Under the pieces are notes generated by a model that saw only the letters and a list, made by a program, of their open reading frames with translations, ran no database searches and had not been told where the DNA came from. A stretch of DNA of 64,000 bases. Origin: JAJYTI01 sp035302145. GTDB lineage: Bacteria; Bacteroidota; Bacteroidia; Flavobacteriales; Flavobacteriaceae. Position 1 is the stretch's first letter. The number at the start of each line of letters is the position of its first letter. Location of the stretch: the NCBI GenBank assembly GCA_035302145.1, contig DATGSX010000096.1, positions 1 to 64,000 on the forward strand. The letters are read 5' to 3'. Below are positions 19,854 to 29,600 of the stretch, piece by piece. Both the position numbers and the translations under genes were made by a program.

Positions 19854-20736
19854 GGTTTGTTTATTAATTAAGGGGGTTTATAATAGGTATTTCACTTTCA
19901 ACAACTACAAATTGTAGCGTAGCATTATGTTTTTATTTTCGTCGTAAATAACACGGAATGAATATTTCGGTCTTTGTAAAACTTACTAACCTTGGACATA
20001 CATCCAAATAACTTCATTTATTTATCTCTTATATTTAAGGTCGTCGTTATCAACCATAGTTTATTATTATTTCGTGGTAACTAGTTTTATTAATACGTAA
20101 ACGAATTAAACAAAACTAATAACTACAACTCCTAACTCTAAATCACATATTAAACATCACTAATTTAACTAATATTACCAACATAAGTTAGCTTTTAAAT
20201 TAAAATATTAAATATAATTCTAAGCACCTTTAGACTGATGTTTTGACTAATGAGATAATGGACCTAATAAAATCTAATAATGAATAATATTGTTCAGCAT
20301 ATACTATACTACCTCATTTAAACCCCGAATCGAGGTTAATTCAATACACAACTCCTTCGGATTGCTCAAATTATCTCAGATTAGGACAGCTTTAAACTAT
20401 GACTATAATTAGGATGGAAATTTAAACACACAGTTTCTGTTAAAGAAAACAGCCGTTCATCTTAAAATCGATAAAACACAAAACTGAATCCACCTACTCC
20501 GCTTAAAGTTTATGAAAACCTTACACTACCTCAACTAATTAGCAAGCTCTAATAGCAGTAACTTTGATTTCAATGAAATCGCATTATGAATCACAAGTAT
20601 TTAATAAATCATTTAAATTCAATCAGGAAGATAAACACACTCACATCACTTTTCACATTGATGTAGCAAGTCTAGTCTTTTAGTGTAGTTCAAAAAAAGC
20701 GATTCTATTTAGTAATTAATTTTAAAATAAATTACC
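19854..20736. other. Long AT-rich spacer, no gene seen
   Basis: There are 880 bp between divergent genes. No ORF longer than about 40 codons looks coding, and no tRNA-like fold or strong hairpin was noticed. It presumably carries the promoters of the secreted protein and yceI genes, which I could not place. Base composition is poorer in G than the flanking genes. Confidence 0.4.
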
Positions 20737-21339
20737 ATGAACACACTTATCAATCGACTCGCTATTCTAGTGTTATTTATTGCATTTAGCACACTTTCTG
20801 TAACCGCACAAAAAACAACTATGTGGGAAGCAGATAAAGACCACACATCGGTTAACTTCTCTATTAATCACTTTTTTTCTTCTGTAACGGGAAAGTTCAC
20901 AGATTTTGAGGATGATATTTGCTTTGACCGAGAAAACTTAGCTGACAGCAAAATATTTTTCACTATTTCGGTAAACAGTATTAACACCGAAAACCAAAAA
21001 AGAGATAAACATTTAAAATCGGATGACTTTTTTGATGTGGAAACCCATCCTACTATAAAGTTTGAATCCAACAGATTTGAAAAGTTATCAGAGAATGAAT
21101 ACGCCATTCATGGCAAACTAACCATCAAAGATATTACAAGAGATGTGGTAGTACCAATGAAAATAACAGGCGAAATGGAGCATCCTATGATGGAAGGCAC
21201 TATTATCTTGGGTATGTTGATAGACACCACTTTAGACAGAACCGATTATGAAGTTGGTTCAGGGGATTGGGCTTCCACATTGGTCGTAGGTGATGAAGTG
21301 CGTATTCATATCCCAATGGAACTAAACCGAATGAAATAA
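20737..21339 (+). CDS. YceI-family lipid-binding-like protein
   Basis: The 200-residue protein has an N-terminal signal peptide (VLFIAFSTLSVTAQ). The YceI barrel pattern follows: DKDHTSVNFSINHFFSSVTG, then FFDVETHPTIKFESNRF and LTIKDITRDVVVPMKI. YceI proteins are periplasmic eight-stranded barrels that bind isoprenoid-type lipids such as polyprenyl chains. The TxHPxIxFxS motif that marks the family is intact. It is followed after 170 bp by another secreted protein on the same strand, perhaps in one unit. The physiological ligand here cannot be read from sequence. Confidence 0.9.
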   Translation: MNTLINRLAILVLFIAFSTLSVTAQKTTMWEADKDHTSVNFSINHFFSSVTGKFTDFEDDICFDRENLADSKIFFTISVNSINTENQKRDKHLKSDDFFDVETHPTIKFESNRFEKLSENEYAIHGKLTIKDITRDVVVPMKITGEMEHPMMEGTIILGMLIDTTLDRTDYEVGSGDWASTLVVGDEVRIHIPMELNRMK

Positions 21340-21509
21340 TACCAAATACATCATTTTCCTTGACCTACCCTATCTAGTGTTATTTAATAAAAAAACATCC
21401 ATAGGGAAATAAAAAACAAAACTTCTTACAACTTGAATTAACAATTAACATGTAAATCATGATATAAATACAAAATTTTATTAAATTTTAGGTACTAATC
21501 TCCTGTAAA

Positions 21510-22793
21510 ATGAAAACGTTAGCAATAATTAATGTAAGAACAAAAAGTATCCTTCACAGGTTTATGTGGCTATTTCTTTTTGTGGCAGGTGGATCTACAT
21601 TCTTATTCGGACAAACCACAGACTACCTAGAGTTTAAAGGACAAGTATCCGATGCAAAATCCGGCCAACCAATTGCCGAAGTGCATTTATCTGTTGAAAA
21701 CACCCATATCACCAGTTTAGCAAACACCAATGGAGAGTTCACTTTAAAAGTTCCTGTAGAGCATAAGAATGCTGTTTTGCGATTCTTTAAAATAAACTAC
21801 GAACCCAAATCTATACAGCTTGCTTTTTTTAATGAAGATTTTACTGAGGTGACTTTGATGCCAACTTCTTTAAATACAGAACTACTAGACGAAGTAGAGT
21901 TATATCGTGCATCCGATCCACGGAACATAGTCAAAAAAGCACTAGAGAAACGTACACCAAGCTCTGAAAAGCTAATGGCTTTTTATAGAGAAAAAATAGA
22001 CAGAGGTCGACGTAATGTTATGTTAGGAGAAGCGGTTATGCAGATAGACAAAGGAAGATCTGTCCAAGGGAAAAAAGGGGAAATGGCAATTTATAAAAGT
22101 CGTAAAATCACAGATTATAAACGCTTAGATACATTGGCAGTAAAATTACGCGGTGGCCCTTACACCGCATTGCATTTAGATGTAGTATCGTTTCCTGAAT
22201 TTCTCTTTTATCCTTTTGAAATATTGGATGCTTATAACTTCTCTTTTGATGACCCTACCACTATAGATAACCGTTATATTTATGTTATTCGATTCGAGCA
22301 ATTAGACAAGTCGAAACCTTGGTATCATGGTACGATGTATATAGATGCTAAGTCCCGCTCATTGGTTAAAATAAATCATAGTTTAAATGTAGACAATAGA
22401 AAAGCAGCGGCCAGAATGCTAGTGGTTAAAAAGCCTAAGCGAGCTAAGGTCACTCCCATAGAAGTAAACTATCAGGCAGAATACATAGAGAAAGATGGAC
22501 AATGGTATTTTAATTACGGACAGTTTTTTATAGACTTAAGAGTGAATTGGAAAGGGAAATTATTCAATTCAAGATACGCCGTGCTTACAGAAATGGTTAT
22601 TACGGATAGAAGTGATACCTCATTTTTTCCAGAAGAAAGCCTAACTCGAATAGGACCAAATATTGTAATGTCGGATGACATCAGTGGTTTTGAAGATCCA
22701 GAGTTTTGGGGAGCCAATAACACCATTCAACCAAATAAAAAACTGCAAGATGTGTTGAAGGCAATTCAGGAGAAGATAAAAGCGGGACAGTGA
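21510..22793 (+). CDS. Carboxypeptidase-like regulatory domain protein
   Basis: A 427-residue protein with a signal segment at about residues 20-36 (LFLFVAGGSTFLFGQ). A carboxypeptidase-regulatory-like beta sandwich covers about residues 45-125 (GQVSDAKSGQPIAEVHLSV, NTNGEFTLKVP). An alpha/beta region follows, beginning DPRNIVKKALEK and YREKIDRGRR, which resembles the middle of DUF5686-type Bacteroidota proteins. It lacks their C-terminal barrel, being about half the usual length. It is exported, function unknown. It is downstream of yceI on the same strand. No clear terminator follows; a repeat-rich spacer begins directly after the stop. Confidence 0.75.
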   Translation: MKTLAIINVRTKSILHRFMWLFLFVAGGSTFLFGQTTDYLEFKGQVSDAKSGQPIAEVHLSVENTHITSLANTNGEFTLKVPVEHKNAVLRFFKINYEPKSIQLAFFNEDFTEVTLMPTSLNTELLDEVELYRASDPRNIVKKALEKRTPSSEKLMAFYREKIDRGRRNVMLGEAVMQIDKGRSVQGKKGEMAIYKSRKITDYKRLDTLAVKLRGGPYTALHLDVVSFPEFLFYPFEILDAYNFSFDDPTTIDNRYIYVIRFEQLDKSKPWYHGTMYIDAKSRSLVKINHSLNVDNRKAAARMLVVKKPKRAKVTPIEVNYQAEYIEKDGQWYFNYGQFFIDLRVNWKGKLFNSRYAVLTEMVITDRSDTSFFPEESLTRIGPNIVMSDDISGFEDPEFWGANNTIQPNKKLQDVLKAIQEKIKAGQ

Positions 22794-22920
22794 GATGAAG
22801 TTAGTTGCTAGTTGATAGTTGATAGGGAAACCCTCGCTAACTCAGACGTGACCAGTGGTCGGTGGTTTAATACTAACACTTTTTCTTAGCAACTGTTTAG
22901 AAAGCTTAGTGGTGTCGCAA

Positions 22921-23296
22921 GCTCTATCTACGAGGGGGCGAGGGGGTGACTTGGCGAGGGGGCGAACCTTATGACTTTAGATTTTCTTCTTTAACCACAC
23001 TGGGTGCACAGTGTGAGATGCGGGTTGCGGGGTATTATATTAATTGTTGATTATTAATGATTAATTTTTAATTATTGATGATTAATAGGATTGGCTTCGG
23101 TGCTGTTAGCACCTACGCGGTTAATCGGTGAATCGTTTAATCGCTCGGTTCCCTTCGCTGGGTTAGAAATGCCTTTGCTGTCGCTCAATCTATGAGGGGG
23201 CGAAGGAGGCGCCTTGGCGAGGGGGTGAATCTTATGACTTAATATTTTCTTCTTTAACCATACTGGGTGCACGGTGTGAGATGCGGGTTGCGGGGT
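22921..23296. repeat. Approximately 113-bp direct repeat, two copies
   Basis: Copy one is 22921-23033 and copy two 23183-23296. Both contain a G-rich block of GAGGGGGCGA-type words, then TTATGACTT, TTTTCTTCTTTAACCA and a GATGCGGGTTGCGGGGT end, with a 1-bp indel. They lie in the gene-free 22794-23725 spacer before the IS110 element. Between and around them are words such as ttaatcggtgaatcg that recur near 25181 and 25447. The function is unknown. Confidence 0.7.
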
Positions 23297-23658
23297 GTTA
23301 ATTAATAATCAAACCTTCGCAAGATCAGGCGTGGTCAGGGATCGTGGGTTTTCGTATTACGAATCACGAGTTACGTCTAGAATGCCTTCGCAAGCTCAAG
23401 CGTTATTCGTAACTCGTCGGAATCGGAGATTTTCGCTTTACTAAGAATGGACTTTTCTAATTTGTATCTCTGTAATCCATTTATATTTTCCCGCTGGCTC
23501 GAAAATTTTTCTCGTGTCCCACGTATTTCTTAACTTAATGTGGTGTGTGAAACCTGACAGATACTGTGTTTAAATCCTAATAATTTTCAGTTTATTTTTT
23601 ATCTTTGAATTTCAAAAGAAGGCTTCGTCCAATTCGTTGAATCGAAGTCTATCTACCA

Positions 23659-23680
23659 GGCGGAGTTCTCTCCGCCTTTT
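23659..23680 (+). terminator. Hairpin terminator at IS110 gene 3' side
   Basis: A perfect 7-bp stem GGCGGAG/CTCCGCC with loop TTCT is followed by four T on the plus strand. It faces the 3' end of the transposase gene, so it would stop antisense transcription entering the element. Confidence 0.55.
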
Positions 23681-23725
23681 CTTTTGTAGTAAAAGAAAAG
23701 CTTGTCCTTCATCTTTATTTGAAGA

Positions 23726-24754
23726 TTACCTCATTTTATAATCAATTTGATACGGTTCATCTTTCTTCCATAAAGTATATATTAAAATCAATAATTTTCG
23801 CATTACCGCCACTATTCCATGTTTTTTAATTTTCCTATCGGTATTTACTCGTTTATAAAATGTTCTTATATTGTTATTATGTGTTGCTGCGGTCATTGCT
23901 GGCATATATAGGACGGATCTGAGGCGGGCATTTCCTTTTTTGGATATTCTGGTCTTTCCTTTGAAATTACCGGATTCTTTTTCTACTACATCCAGACCGG
24001 CATAACTCACCAATTGTCTTATGTTTTTAAAAAGCAAAAAACCATTTACTTCGGCCAATACTTTGACAATGGTAATAAAGCCAACTCCTTTTATCGTCTC
24101 TATATTTTTAATTTTATTTGAAAGCTGTTGATTAGCTTTAATGAAAACTTTGAGTTCTTTCTCAATAGATTTTAACTGTTCTTGATAAAAAGAAATCATC
24201 TCTTCTTTAAGTTTAATGACTCTTTCGTATGTCTGATGGGCGTGTTTCATTGCATGAAGTTGGTTTTTGGCAGCTGTTAAATCTTCTTTCAAACTGGTGT
24301 GCTCTCTGGCCAAATCTCTTATAACCCTAAACTCTTTGCTTGGTGGCTCCCATATTTTCAATGTTTCCAGAGCTTTCTCAATTCCAAAGGTGGCTATCAT
24401 TTTTGCGTCTACCTTATCGGTTTTGGTTTTAAGGTTATTGCTTTTGGCGAAATAAGTCAGTTTCTGTGCCAACTGTACACTCACTTTACAACCATTCTCA
24501 TAAAGAAAATAGGCCAAATCTTCATAATATATACCTGTGGCTTCCATTACATAAATTGTGGGAGCTACTGTGGTCTTTTCCCTTTTTTTGCACCACAGAA
24601 GAAACTCTTTGTAACCGCCGTTATCGTTCCTGAAAGATTTCGTTCCTTTGATAACCACATATTCATCCAAGTCTTTTATTTGATAACAGGCAAAGAATTT
24701 TTCCTTACCTATATCAATGCCAACCACTTGTTTTATAACTTCTTGTTTTGCCAT
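23726..24754 (-). CDS. IS110-family transposase
   Basis: The 342-residue protein begins with the RuvC-like DEDD domain: VVGIDIGKEKFF carries the first Asp, VMEATGIYYEDLA the Glu, and KTDKVDAKMIA the last Asp pair near residue 115. A coiled middle section (about 150-215) precedes the transposase-20 domain, with IETIKGVGFITIVKVLAEV and FKGKTRISKKGNARLR carrying the expected Ser/Gly region. This is an RNA-guided serine/DEDD recombinase of the IS110 type. All catalytic elements look intact, so it may be active. Upstream non-coding DNA could encode its bridge RNA. No partner gene is present. Confidence 0.9.
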   Translation of the reverse strand: MAKQEVIKQVVGIDIGKEKFFACYQIKDLDEYVVIKGTKSFRNDNGGYKEFLLWCKKREKTTVAPTIYVMEATGIYYEDLAYFLYENGCKVSVQLAQKLTYFAKSNNLKTKTDKVDAKMIATFGIEKALETLKIWEPPSKEFRVIRDLAREHTSLKEDLTAAKNQLHAMKHAHQTYERVIKLKEEMISFYQEQLKSIEKELKVFIKANQQLSNKIKNIETIKGVGFITIVKVLAEVNGFLLFKNIRQLVSYAGLDVVEKESGNFKGKTRISKKGNARLRSVLYMPAMTAATHNNNIRTFYKRVNTDRKIKKHGIVAVMRKLLILIYTLWKKDEPYQIDYKMR

Positions 24755-24779
24755 TATTCTTGTTTTTAAATTATTAAGA

Positions 24780-24950
24780 ATAAGGATCTTCCCATAGTCT
24801 TTCCTCTTATCTGATACGAAATCCAGGCCTATAGCTTTGGTTTCTCAATACTGTTGTGACTCTTGGAAAATACAGGAAAGGGTAATTATCTGTCAGTGGA
24901 CATACATAGTTATGTTGTCTAGGTTTGAATATTAACCCCTTTCCTGTTCT
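24780..24950 (-). ncRNA. Candidate IS110 bridge RNA region
   Basis: This segment lies just upstream of the transposase, where IS110-group elements encode their bridge RNA. It contains an inverted repeat ACAGGAAAGGG (about 24872) with CCCTTTCCTGT (about 24940) that would close a large hairpin. Inside is a smaller pairing, GACATA near 24900 with TATGTTGTC near 24920. The placement rests on knowledge of the IS110 family. The exact RNA ends are unknown. Confidence 0.35.
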
Positions 24951-25080
24951 TATCCTTCTAAAATGAAAGCAAAAATAGGTGTATATTATCTATTCACTTT
25001 TAAAATCAAACATAAGAGGTTTAATCAAAATGAAATTCGCATCTAACAAGGACGAAGTTAAAAAATACAACTCACAAAAG

Positions 25081-25652
25081 CCACGAGAGAGGACTCTCGC
25101 GGCAGCGATAGTAAAAATAAACAGCTAAACGATTAAATAGAACGAAGTGACATCCCATCGAAGGAAAGGGGCAGTTAACCGATTAAACCGCCCGAGCATA
25201 GCAAGGGTTACTTATGCTTCTCGGGGTTGGCGAAAAAATACCGAGGCGTCGGGACAGGCAGAAAAATAACTTTTATAAGAACGAAGATGGGGCTAAAGCC
25301 CAAGAAGATTCAACAACCAATAATCCCACAGCTAAAGCTGTGGGCAATAGATAATTCAAATCTGAGCCAACAAAGGCATTTCGACTCTGCTCAATGTCCG
25401 TTATACGATGAACAAACCGATTAACCTAGCGAGCCTGTGAGCGCCTAACCGATTCACCGATTAAACCGGACAAAGCCACGAGAGAGGACTCTCGCGGCAG
25501 CGATAGTAAAAATAAACAGCTAAACGATTAAGTGGAACGAAGTGACATCCCACCGAAGGAAAGGAGCAGTTAACCGATTAAACCGCCCGAGCAAAGCAAG
25601 GGTTACTTATGCTTCTCGAGGTTGGCGAAAAAATCCCGAGGCGTCGGGACAG
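25081..25652. repeat. 177-bp direct repeat, two copies, plus REP-like hairpins
   Basis: Copies at 25081-25257 and 25476-25652 (offset exactly 395) start CCACGAGAGAGGACTCTCG and end GAGGCGTCGGGACAG, with about ten substitutions and no indel. Between them are REP-like palindromes GGGCTAAAGCCC (25290-25301) and CCCACAGCT/AGCTGTGGG (25325-25344). The second copy of a dispersed 29-bp repeat lies at 25378-25406. Apparent small ORFs inside change with the repeats and are not supported as genes. The zone borders the prophage. Confidence 0.75.
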
Positions 25653-25743
25653 AGCAAATTTAGGATGACAGGAAAATCACAGAAAAACGAAAAAACAAAA
25701 AGACGATTCACGAATTACGAATCACGAAAGCACAGCAAACAAA

Positions 25744-25767
25744 AAAGCCCCGCAGATGCAGGGCTTT
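25744..25767 (-). terminator. Terminator beside tRNA-like fragment
   Basis: A 7-bp stem (AAAGCCC with GGGCTTT) and a U-tract of six on the minus strand. It lies 4 bp beyond the tRNA-3'-end-like segment at 25772-25788, as expected for a tRNA gene terminator read on the minus strand. Confidence 0.55.
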
Positions 25768-25771
25768 GCTG

Positions 25772-25788
25772 TGATCGCGGGAGGATTA
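25772..25788 (-). other. Candidate attL: tRNA 3'-end remnant
   Basis: On the minus strand the segment reads AATCCTCCCGCGATCA. This fits the end of a T-loop, a T-stem 3' strand CCTCC, an acceptor 3' strand CGCGATC and discriminator A. No matching 5' part of a tRNA is present to its right, where phage-like DNA begins instead, and a terminator follows on its left. A phage that integrates at a tRNA 3' end would leave such a fragment at one junction and the full tRNA at the other. This is inference; no integrase is in view. Confidence 0.35.
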
Positions 25789-25883
25789 TCCAAAAACCCA
25801 CAACAGCCTGACTGTTAGTAAATTAAGATTTAAAACCTTGCACACAATGCTATATTTGTGCAAGAATCAATGGTGAAACTCGC

Positions 25884-26222
25884 TCAGAGGGTTTCCTTTA
25901 AACGCTCTAGTTTCCTCTCTATATCTTCAATTAGCTGTTTTTGCTCAGACTTGTAATTAGCTGAATCTTCATTCAGCATACACACAGATGTTTCTTCTGT
26001 TTTACTATCTGTGCTGAAAAAGTAGTTTGGATCGGTTTTATTGGCGAAATATTCCAATATAGTGTTTAGCTGTTCCCAGGTGGGTGGCCTTCCTAACTTG
26101 ATGTTGGTTAGCATTTGCGGGCTCATGCCCATCTCTTTTGCAATAGCTTTTTGCGTTTTGTGTTCTTTGCTAAGTACCATGCCTAGCTTCTTCCCAAAGG
26201 AATTTTCTTTTTTCTTGTCCAT
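25884..26222 (-). CDS. XRE-family phage repressor
   Basis: The chosen start at 26222 gives MDKKKENSFGKKLGMVLSKE, 112 residues; a further ATG at 26243 would extend it by seven. Residues about 18-70 form a helix-turn-helix with QKAIAKEMGMSPQMLTNIKL, the recognition-helix pattern of XRE proteins. The C-terminus ends in a coiled coil (EQKQLIEDIERKLERLKE) likely used for dimer or tetramer formation. It is divergent from the early rightward genes, with operator-like repeats in the spacer. This is the layout of a CI-type lysogeny repressor. The protein has no peptidase domain, so it is not a LexA-like self-cleaver. Confidence 0.8.
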   Translation of the reverse strand: MDKKKENSFGKKLGMVLSKEHKTQKAIAKEMGMSPQMLTNIKLGRPPTWEQLNTILEYFANKTDPNYFFSTDSKTEETSVCMLNEDSANYKSEQKQLIEDIERKLERLKETL

Positions 26223-26268
26223 GTCTAAATGTTTTAAGTACACATATTTGTTTATTTTTTTGGTAAAT

Positions 26269-26292
26269 CAAACGTATATGTGTATTATTGTG
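26269..26292 (+). promoter_or_regulatory. Operator/promoter element, copy 1
   Basis: The 24-bp element begins CAAACGTATATGTGTAT and ends TATTGTG. Two related copies lie at 47351 and 47402, and the core ATATGTGTAT also forms the palindrome at 30896. Here it sits between the divergent repressor and the first rightward gene. TATTATTG (26283-26290) is a 7/8 match to a Bacteroidota -7 box. It is a likely binding site of the adjacent XRE repressor. Confidence 0.55.
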
Positions 26293-26326
26293 TAATTCTA
26301 TGTATAACTATGTAAACATAATTTAA

Positions 26327-26611
26327 ATGAGTAAGAAAGCAGTGCAAAATTTTGCCAAAAACTACGACGTAAGCGACGAGGAAGCTAAACGTATTGTTAA
26401 AGTGTTAAGCTATCTTCCCCACTCTTATAGAGCAAGAGTTGCAAAGAAAAGCAATGAAACTAAGAATGTAGTTGTAAACGTTCGACTAGGAAGAACGCGA
26501 AACTACAAAGTGCTAGAAGAACTTCTAGCATTGGCCGAAGAACACTACAATTCGGCCAAGAGGGTTTTCCCACATAGAAAATCTATAAACAAATTTCAAA
26601 TTAAATCATAA
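26327..26611 (+). CDS. Small basic phage protein
   Basis: A 94-residue protein rich in Lys and Arg, with VSDEEAKRIVKVLSYLPHSY and a later LLALAEEHYNSAKR helix. It is the first gene of the rightward early operon, directly after the operator region and 12 bp before the primase-helicase gene. A Cro-like or DNA-binding role would suit the position, but no helix-turn-helix can be assigned with confidence. It has no signal peptide or membrane segment. I do not recognise the family. Confidence 0.65.
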   Translation: MSKKAVQNFAKNYDVSDEEAKRIVKVLSYLPHSYRARVAKKSNETKNVVVNVRLGRTRNYKVLEELLALAEEHYNSAKRVFPHRKSINKFQIKS

Positions 26612-26623
26612 ACAACTAGTGAT

Positions 26624-29600
26624 ATGATGATTAGTAAAGAAACTATAGACAAGGTCTTTGAAGTTTCAAACATTCTCGAGGTGGCACAAGAGATAACCGA
26701 AATGAAAAAGACAGGAGCAAACTATGTGGGACTATCCCCATTTAAGGACGAGAGCACACCAAGTTTTACGGTATCGCCTTCTAAAGGAATATGGAAATGT
26801 TTTGGGAGTGGCGAAGGTGGTAACACAGCCGTATCGCTACTTATGAGAGCTAGAAGCATGAGTTATCCAGATGCCATTAAGCATTTGGCCAACAAGTATG
26901 CTATTAAAATCGAGTACGATAAAGACGTACCTAAAGAAGTAATAGAAAAACGAAAAAACGAAGAAGAACTACAGAAGGTAATGGAAGCATCCATACTTCG
27001 TTATCATCATGAGTTCATGAAGCTACCCGACGATCATCCAGCGGTGCAAGCTTGGTTGGCTCGTGGTTTTGAGAAAGAAGATGCAACGGCCTACAAAATA
27101 GGTTACGCACCTGGCAACTACCTCTACCCTATTCTATCGGAGAACGGATTGGTAAGCGCAGGAAAGAAACTCGGACTTATAGACGAACAAAAAAACTACG
27201 ACAAGCTACATGATAGACTGATATTCCCTATCACAAAAAACGGAAAGATTCTAGGCTATGGCGGTAGGAAGCTGGACGATGAGAGTAAATATCCGAAATG
27301 GGTAAACTCTATGGAGTCGGAAGTCTATAACAAAGAAACAGTGCTATTTGGATTCGACGAAGCACGAAACGAAATAGCTAGCACAAAAACTGTTTTTATT
27401 GTAGAAGGATATACAGATGTGATTGCCTTCCAACTTAATGGTATTAAGAATGTGGTGGCTATAAGCGGTACAGCACTTAGCAACTATCAGATTGCCATGC
27501 TAAAGCGAATTGCAAATCGTGTGGTGCTTTGCTTAGATCGTGACGAAGCTGGCGAAAAAGCAACCATACGAGCATTGGAGCAACTATTGAAAGCCGAAAT
27601 GATTACGCAAGTATTGCACCTTCCATTTGGCGATGATCCAAACGACTACACAATAGAATACCACAGACGTATTAAAGATGATGTAGACGTAGTGTTTACG
27701 CTAGATCATATTAAGGAGTCGAACAAACCGCGAATTGATGGGTACGAATACTATATAAAAAACCTTCTGGCTGGTAAAGATGATTACGCTATTGGCCATG
27801 AAGTGAAGAAGCATTTAAAAATGCTAACCACTATTAAAGATTCCATTCTGCATAATAGTTACTTAGATAAGTTGGCCAACATATCGGGGATAAGGAAAAC
27901 AGACATTAAGAAGTGGATGGACACCGAAGTGGTTGTAGACGACAATGAAATGTATTCACTTCCTGCACGCTTCAGAAAGGACTTGGAGAAGTATCGGCCA
28001 ACCATAGAGAAATATCAGTTATTCATGGCTGGCAATCAAATCTATGTACAACGTGGCAACAGGGCCCCCTACTCTTTTCAATCGGTAAGTAATTTTGAGA
28101 TTGAAATAGTGCAACACATGCAGGACGATGAATACCCTAGAAAGCTAGTGCGAATTAAAAACGTATACAATTACGAGCGAGTGTTCGACATGCCTTCTAG
28201 CGATATTAACTATCCACAAAGTTTTGAAAACTCCATAACCAATCACGGAAACTTCCGTTGGACGGGAAGCAAGAACGACCTGGACACACTTAAGACCTAC
28301 TTGTTCGACCAAATGGGGACAGGTAGAATGATTGAGGTGCTGGGTTGGCAACCAGAAGGCTTCTGGGTTTGGAATAACCGAGTAACCATTCCAGGCGAAG
28401 ACCATATAGAACTAGACAGCTCGGGAATGTTTATACACAACGACGTTACATACTATGTGCCAAGTGCAAACGCAACCTACAAGAATGTTGTAACTAAATA
28501 TTCGCCACAGAAGAAGTTTATATATCAAAAATCGCCATACACTTTCTTGAATTTTACAAGCATGATGTATAAGGTACATCGCGAACACGCTATTACAGGA
28601 ATATTATTCTCAATAGCATCGGCATTTCAAGATGTTGTAGAAGGTGTGTTAGATTCTTTTCCTATGATTTTCCTCTATGGACCGCCAAGTTCAGGTAAGG
28701 ATCAACTGGGTAATGCTTGTCAAACTTTTTTTGGAGTACGACAAACAGCTCAGAATCTAGAAGGTGGAGCAAACTCTATGGTAGCTCAACTTCGTAAGTA
28801 CGCACAATTCTGTAATGCTATACATCAGCTTTCGGAATATAAGCCAGGCGACGAGAAGCTGGATGGCCGACTAAAAGGATTATGGGACAGAGATGGTTAC
28901 GAACGCGGTACTATTACCTCTATGGTAAGCACGCATAACGTACCTATACTATGTTCTACTATAATGACAGGAAACTTTTCGCCAGAACAAGAAGCTTTAA
29001 TTACTAGATTGATTTGGGAGAACATGGATAAAACGGTGTTTACCGAAGAAGAAGCTAAGAACTATGGAAAATTCTCCGACATGCTTCGCCATGGTGCAAG
29101 CAACTTTATAGACGAAGCTTTGCACCTACGACCTATAGTAGAGCAGACCTTTCTGGAAACGCAACGAGAGTTTGAGCAAACGCTTAAGCAACGAGTTAAG
29201 GATGTAAACTCTAGAATGGCCATGAACTTATCGGTACTAGGCGCATTCTATCAGATATTTCAAAACACGTTCACATTTCCTTTTTCACACAAAGACATGA
29301 TGGACCACTTTGTACGACTGCTAGAGCGACAAATGGTTCGCCTACACTCTTCTAGCTTAACGGTTAGATTCTGGGAGTGCTTCCTGGCAAGCATGCGAGG
29401 GCAACCTACGGAGCAGATACGTCTTGGCCATGACTTTAAAATAGAAGGCGAACACATGTACTTTAACCTAACCAGTTGTTATCTGCGCATACAGCGACAA
29501 TGGTTTACGCAATATCGCCAAGCAGCACCAAGCCGAGCAACTATAGTTACTGCCTTGCGCGAATGTACTAGCTATGTAGAGGAAGTAAAGAGCACACGAA

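Larger units (their letters stand above)
23600..24960 (-). mobile_element. IS110-family insertion sequence (ends approximate)
   Basis: The element comprises one IS110-type transposase gene, about 200 bp of structured non-coding sequence upstream (24755-24960) and a short downstream end with a hairpin. IS110 elements usually lack inverted terminal repeats, so exact ends cannot be set from one copy. Neither flanking target halves nor a second copy are seen in the window. It lies in a repeat-rich intergenic zone 800-900 bp from the prophage left end. Confidence 0.7.

Noticed and set aside
24267..24769. ORFs antisense to the IS110 transposase
   Set aside because: They are shadows of the minus-strand transposase, without start context or recognisable domains.
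25227..25811. ORFs in the 25.1-25.8 kb repeat zone
   Set aside because: They follow the direct-repeat sequence, have low-complexity products and no coding signature.
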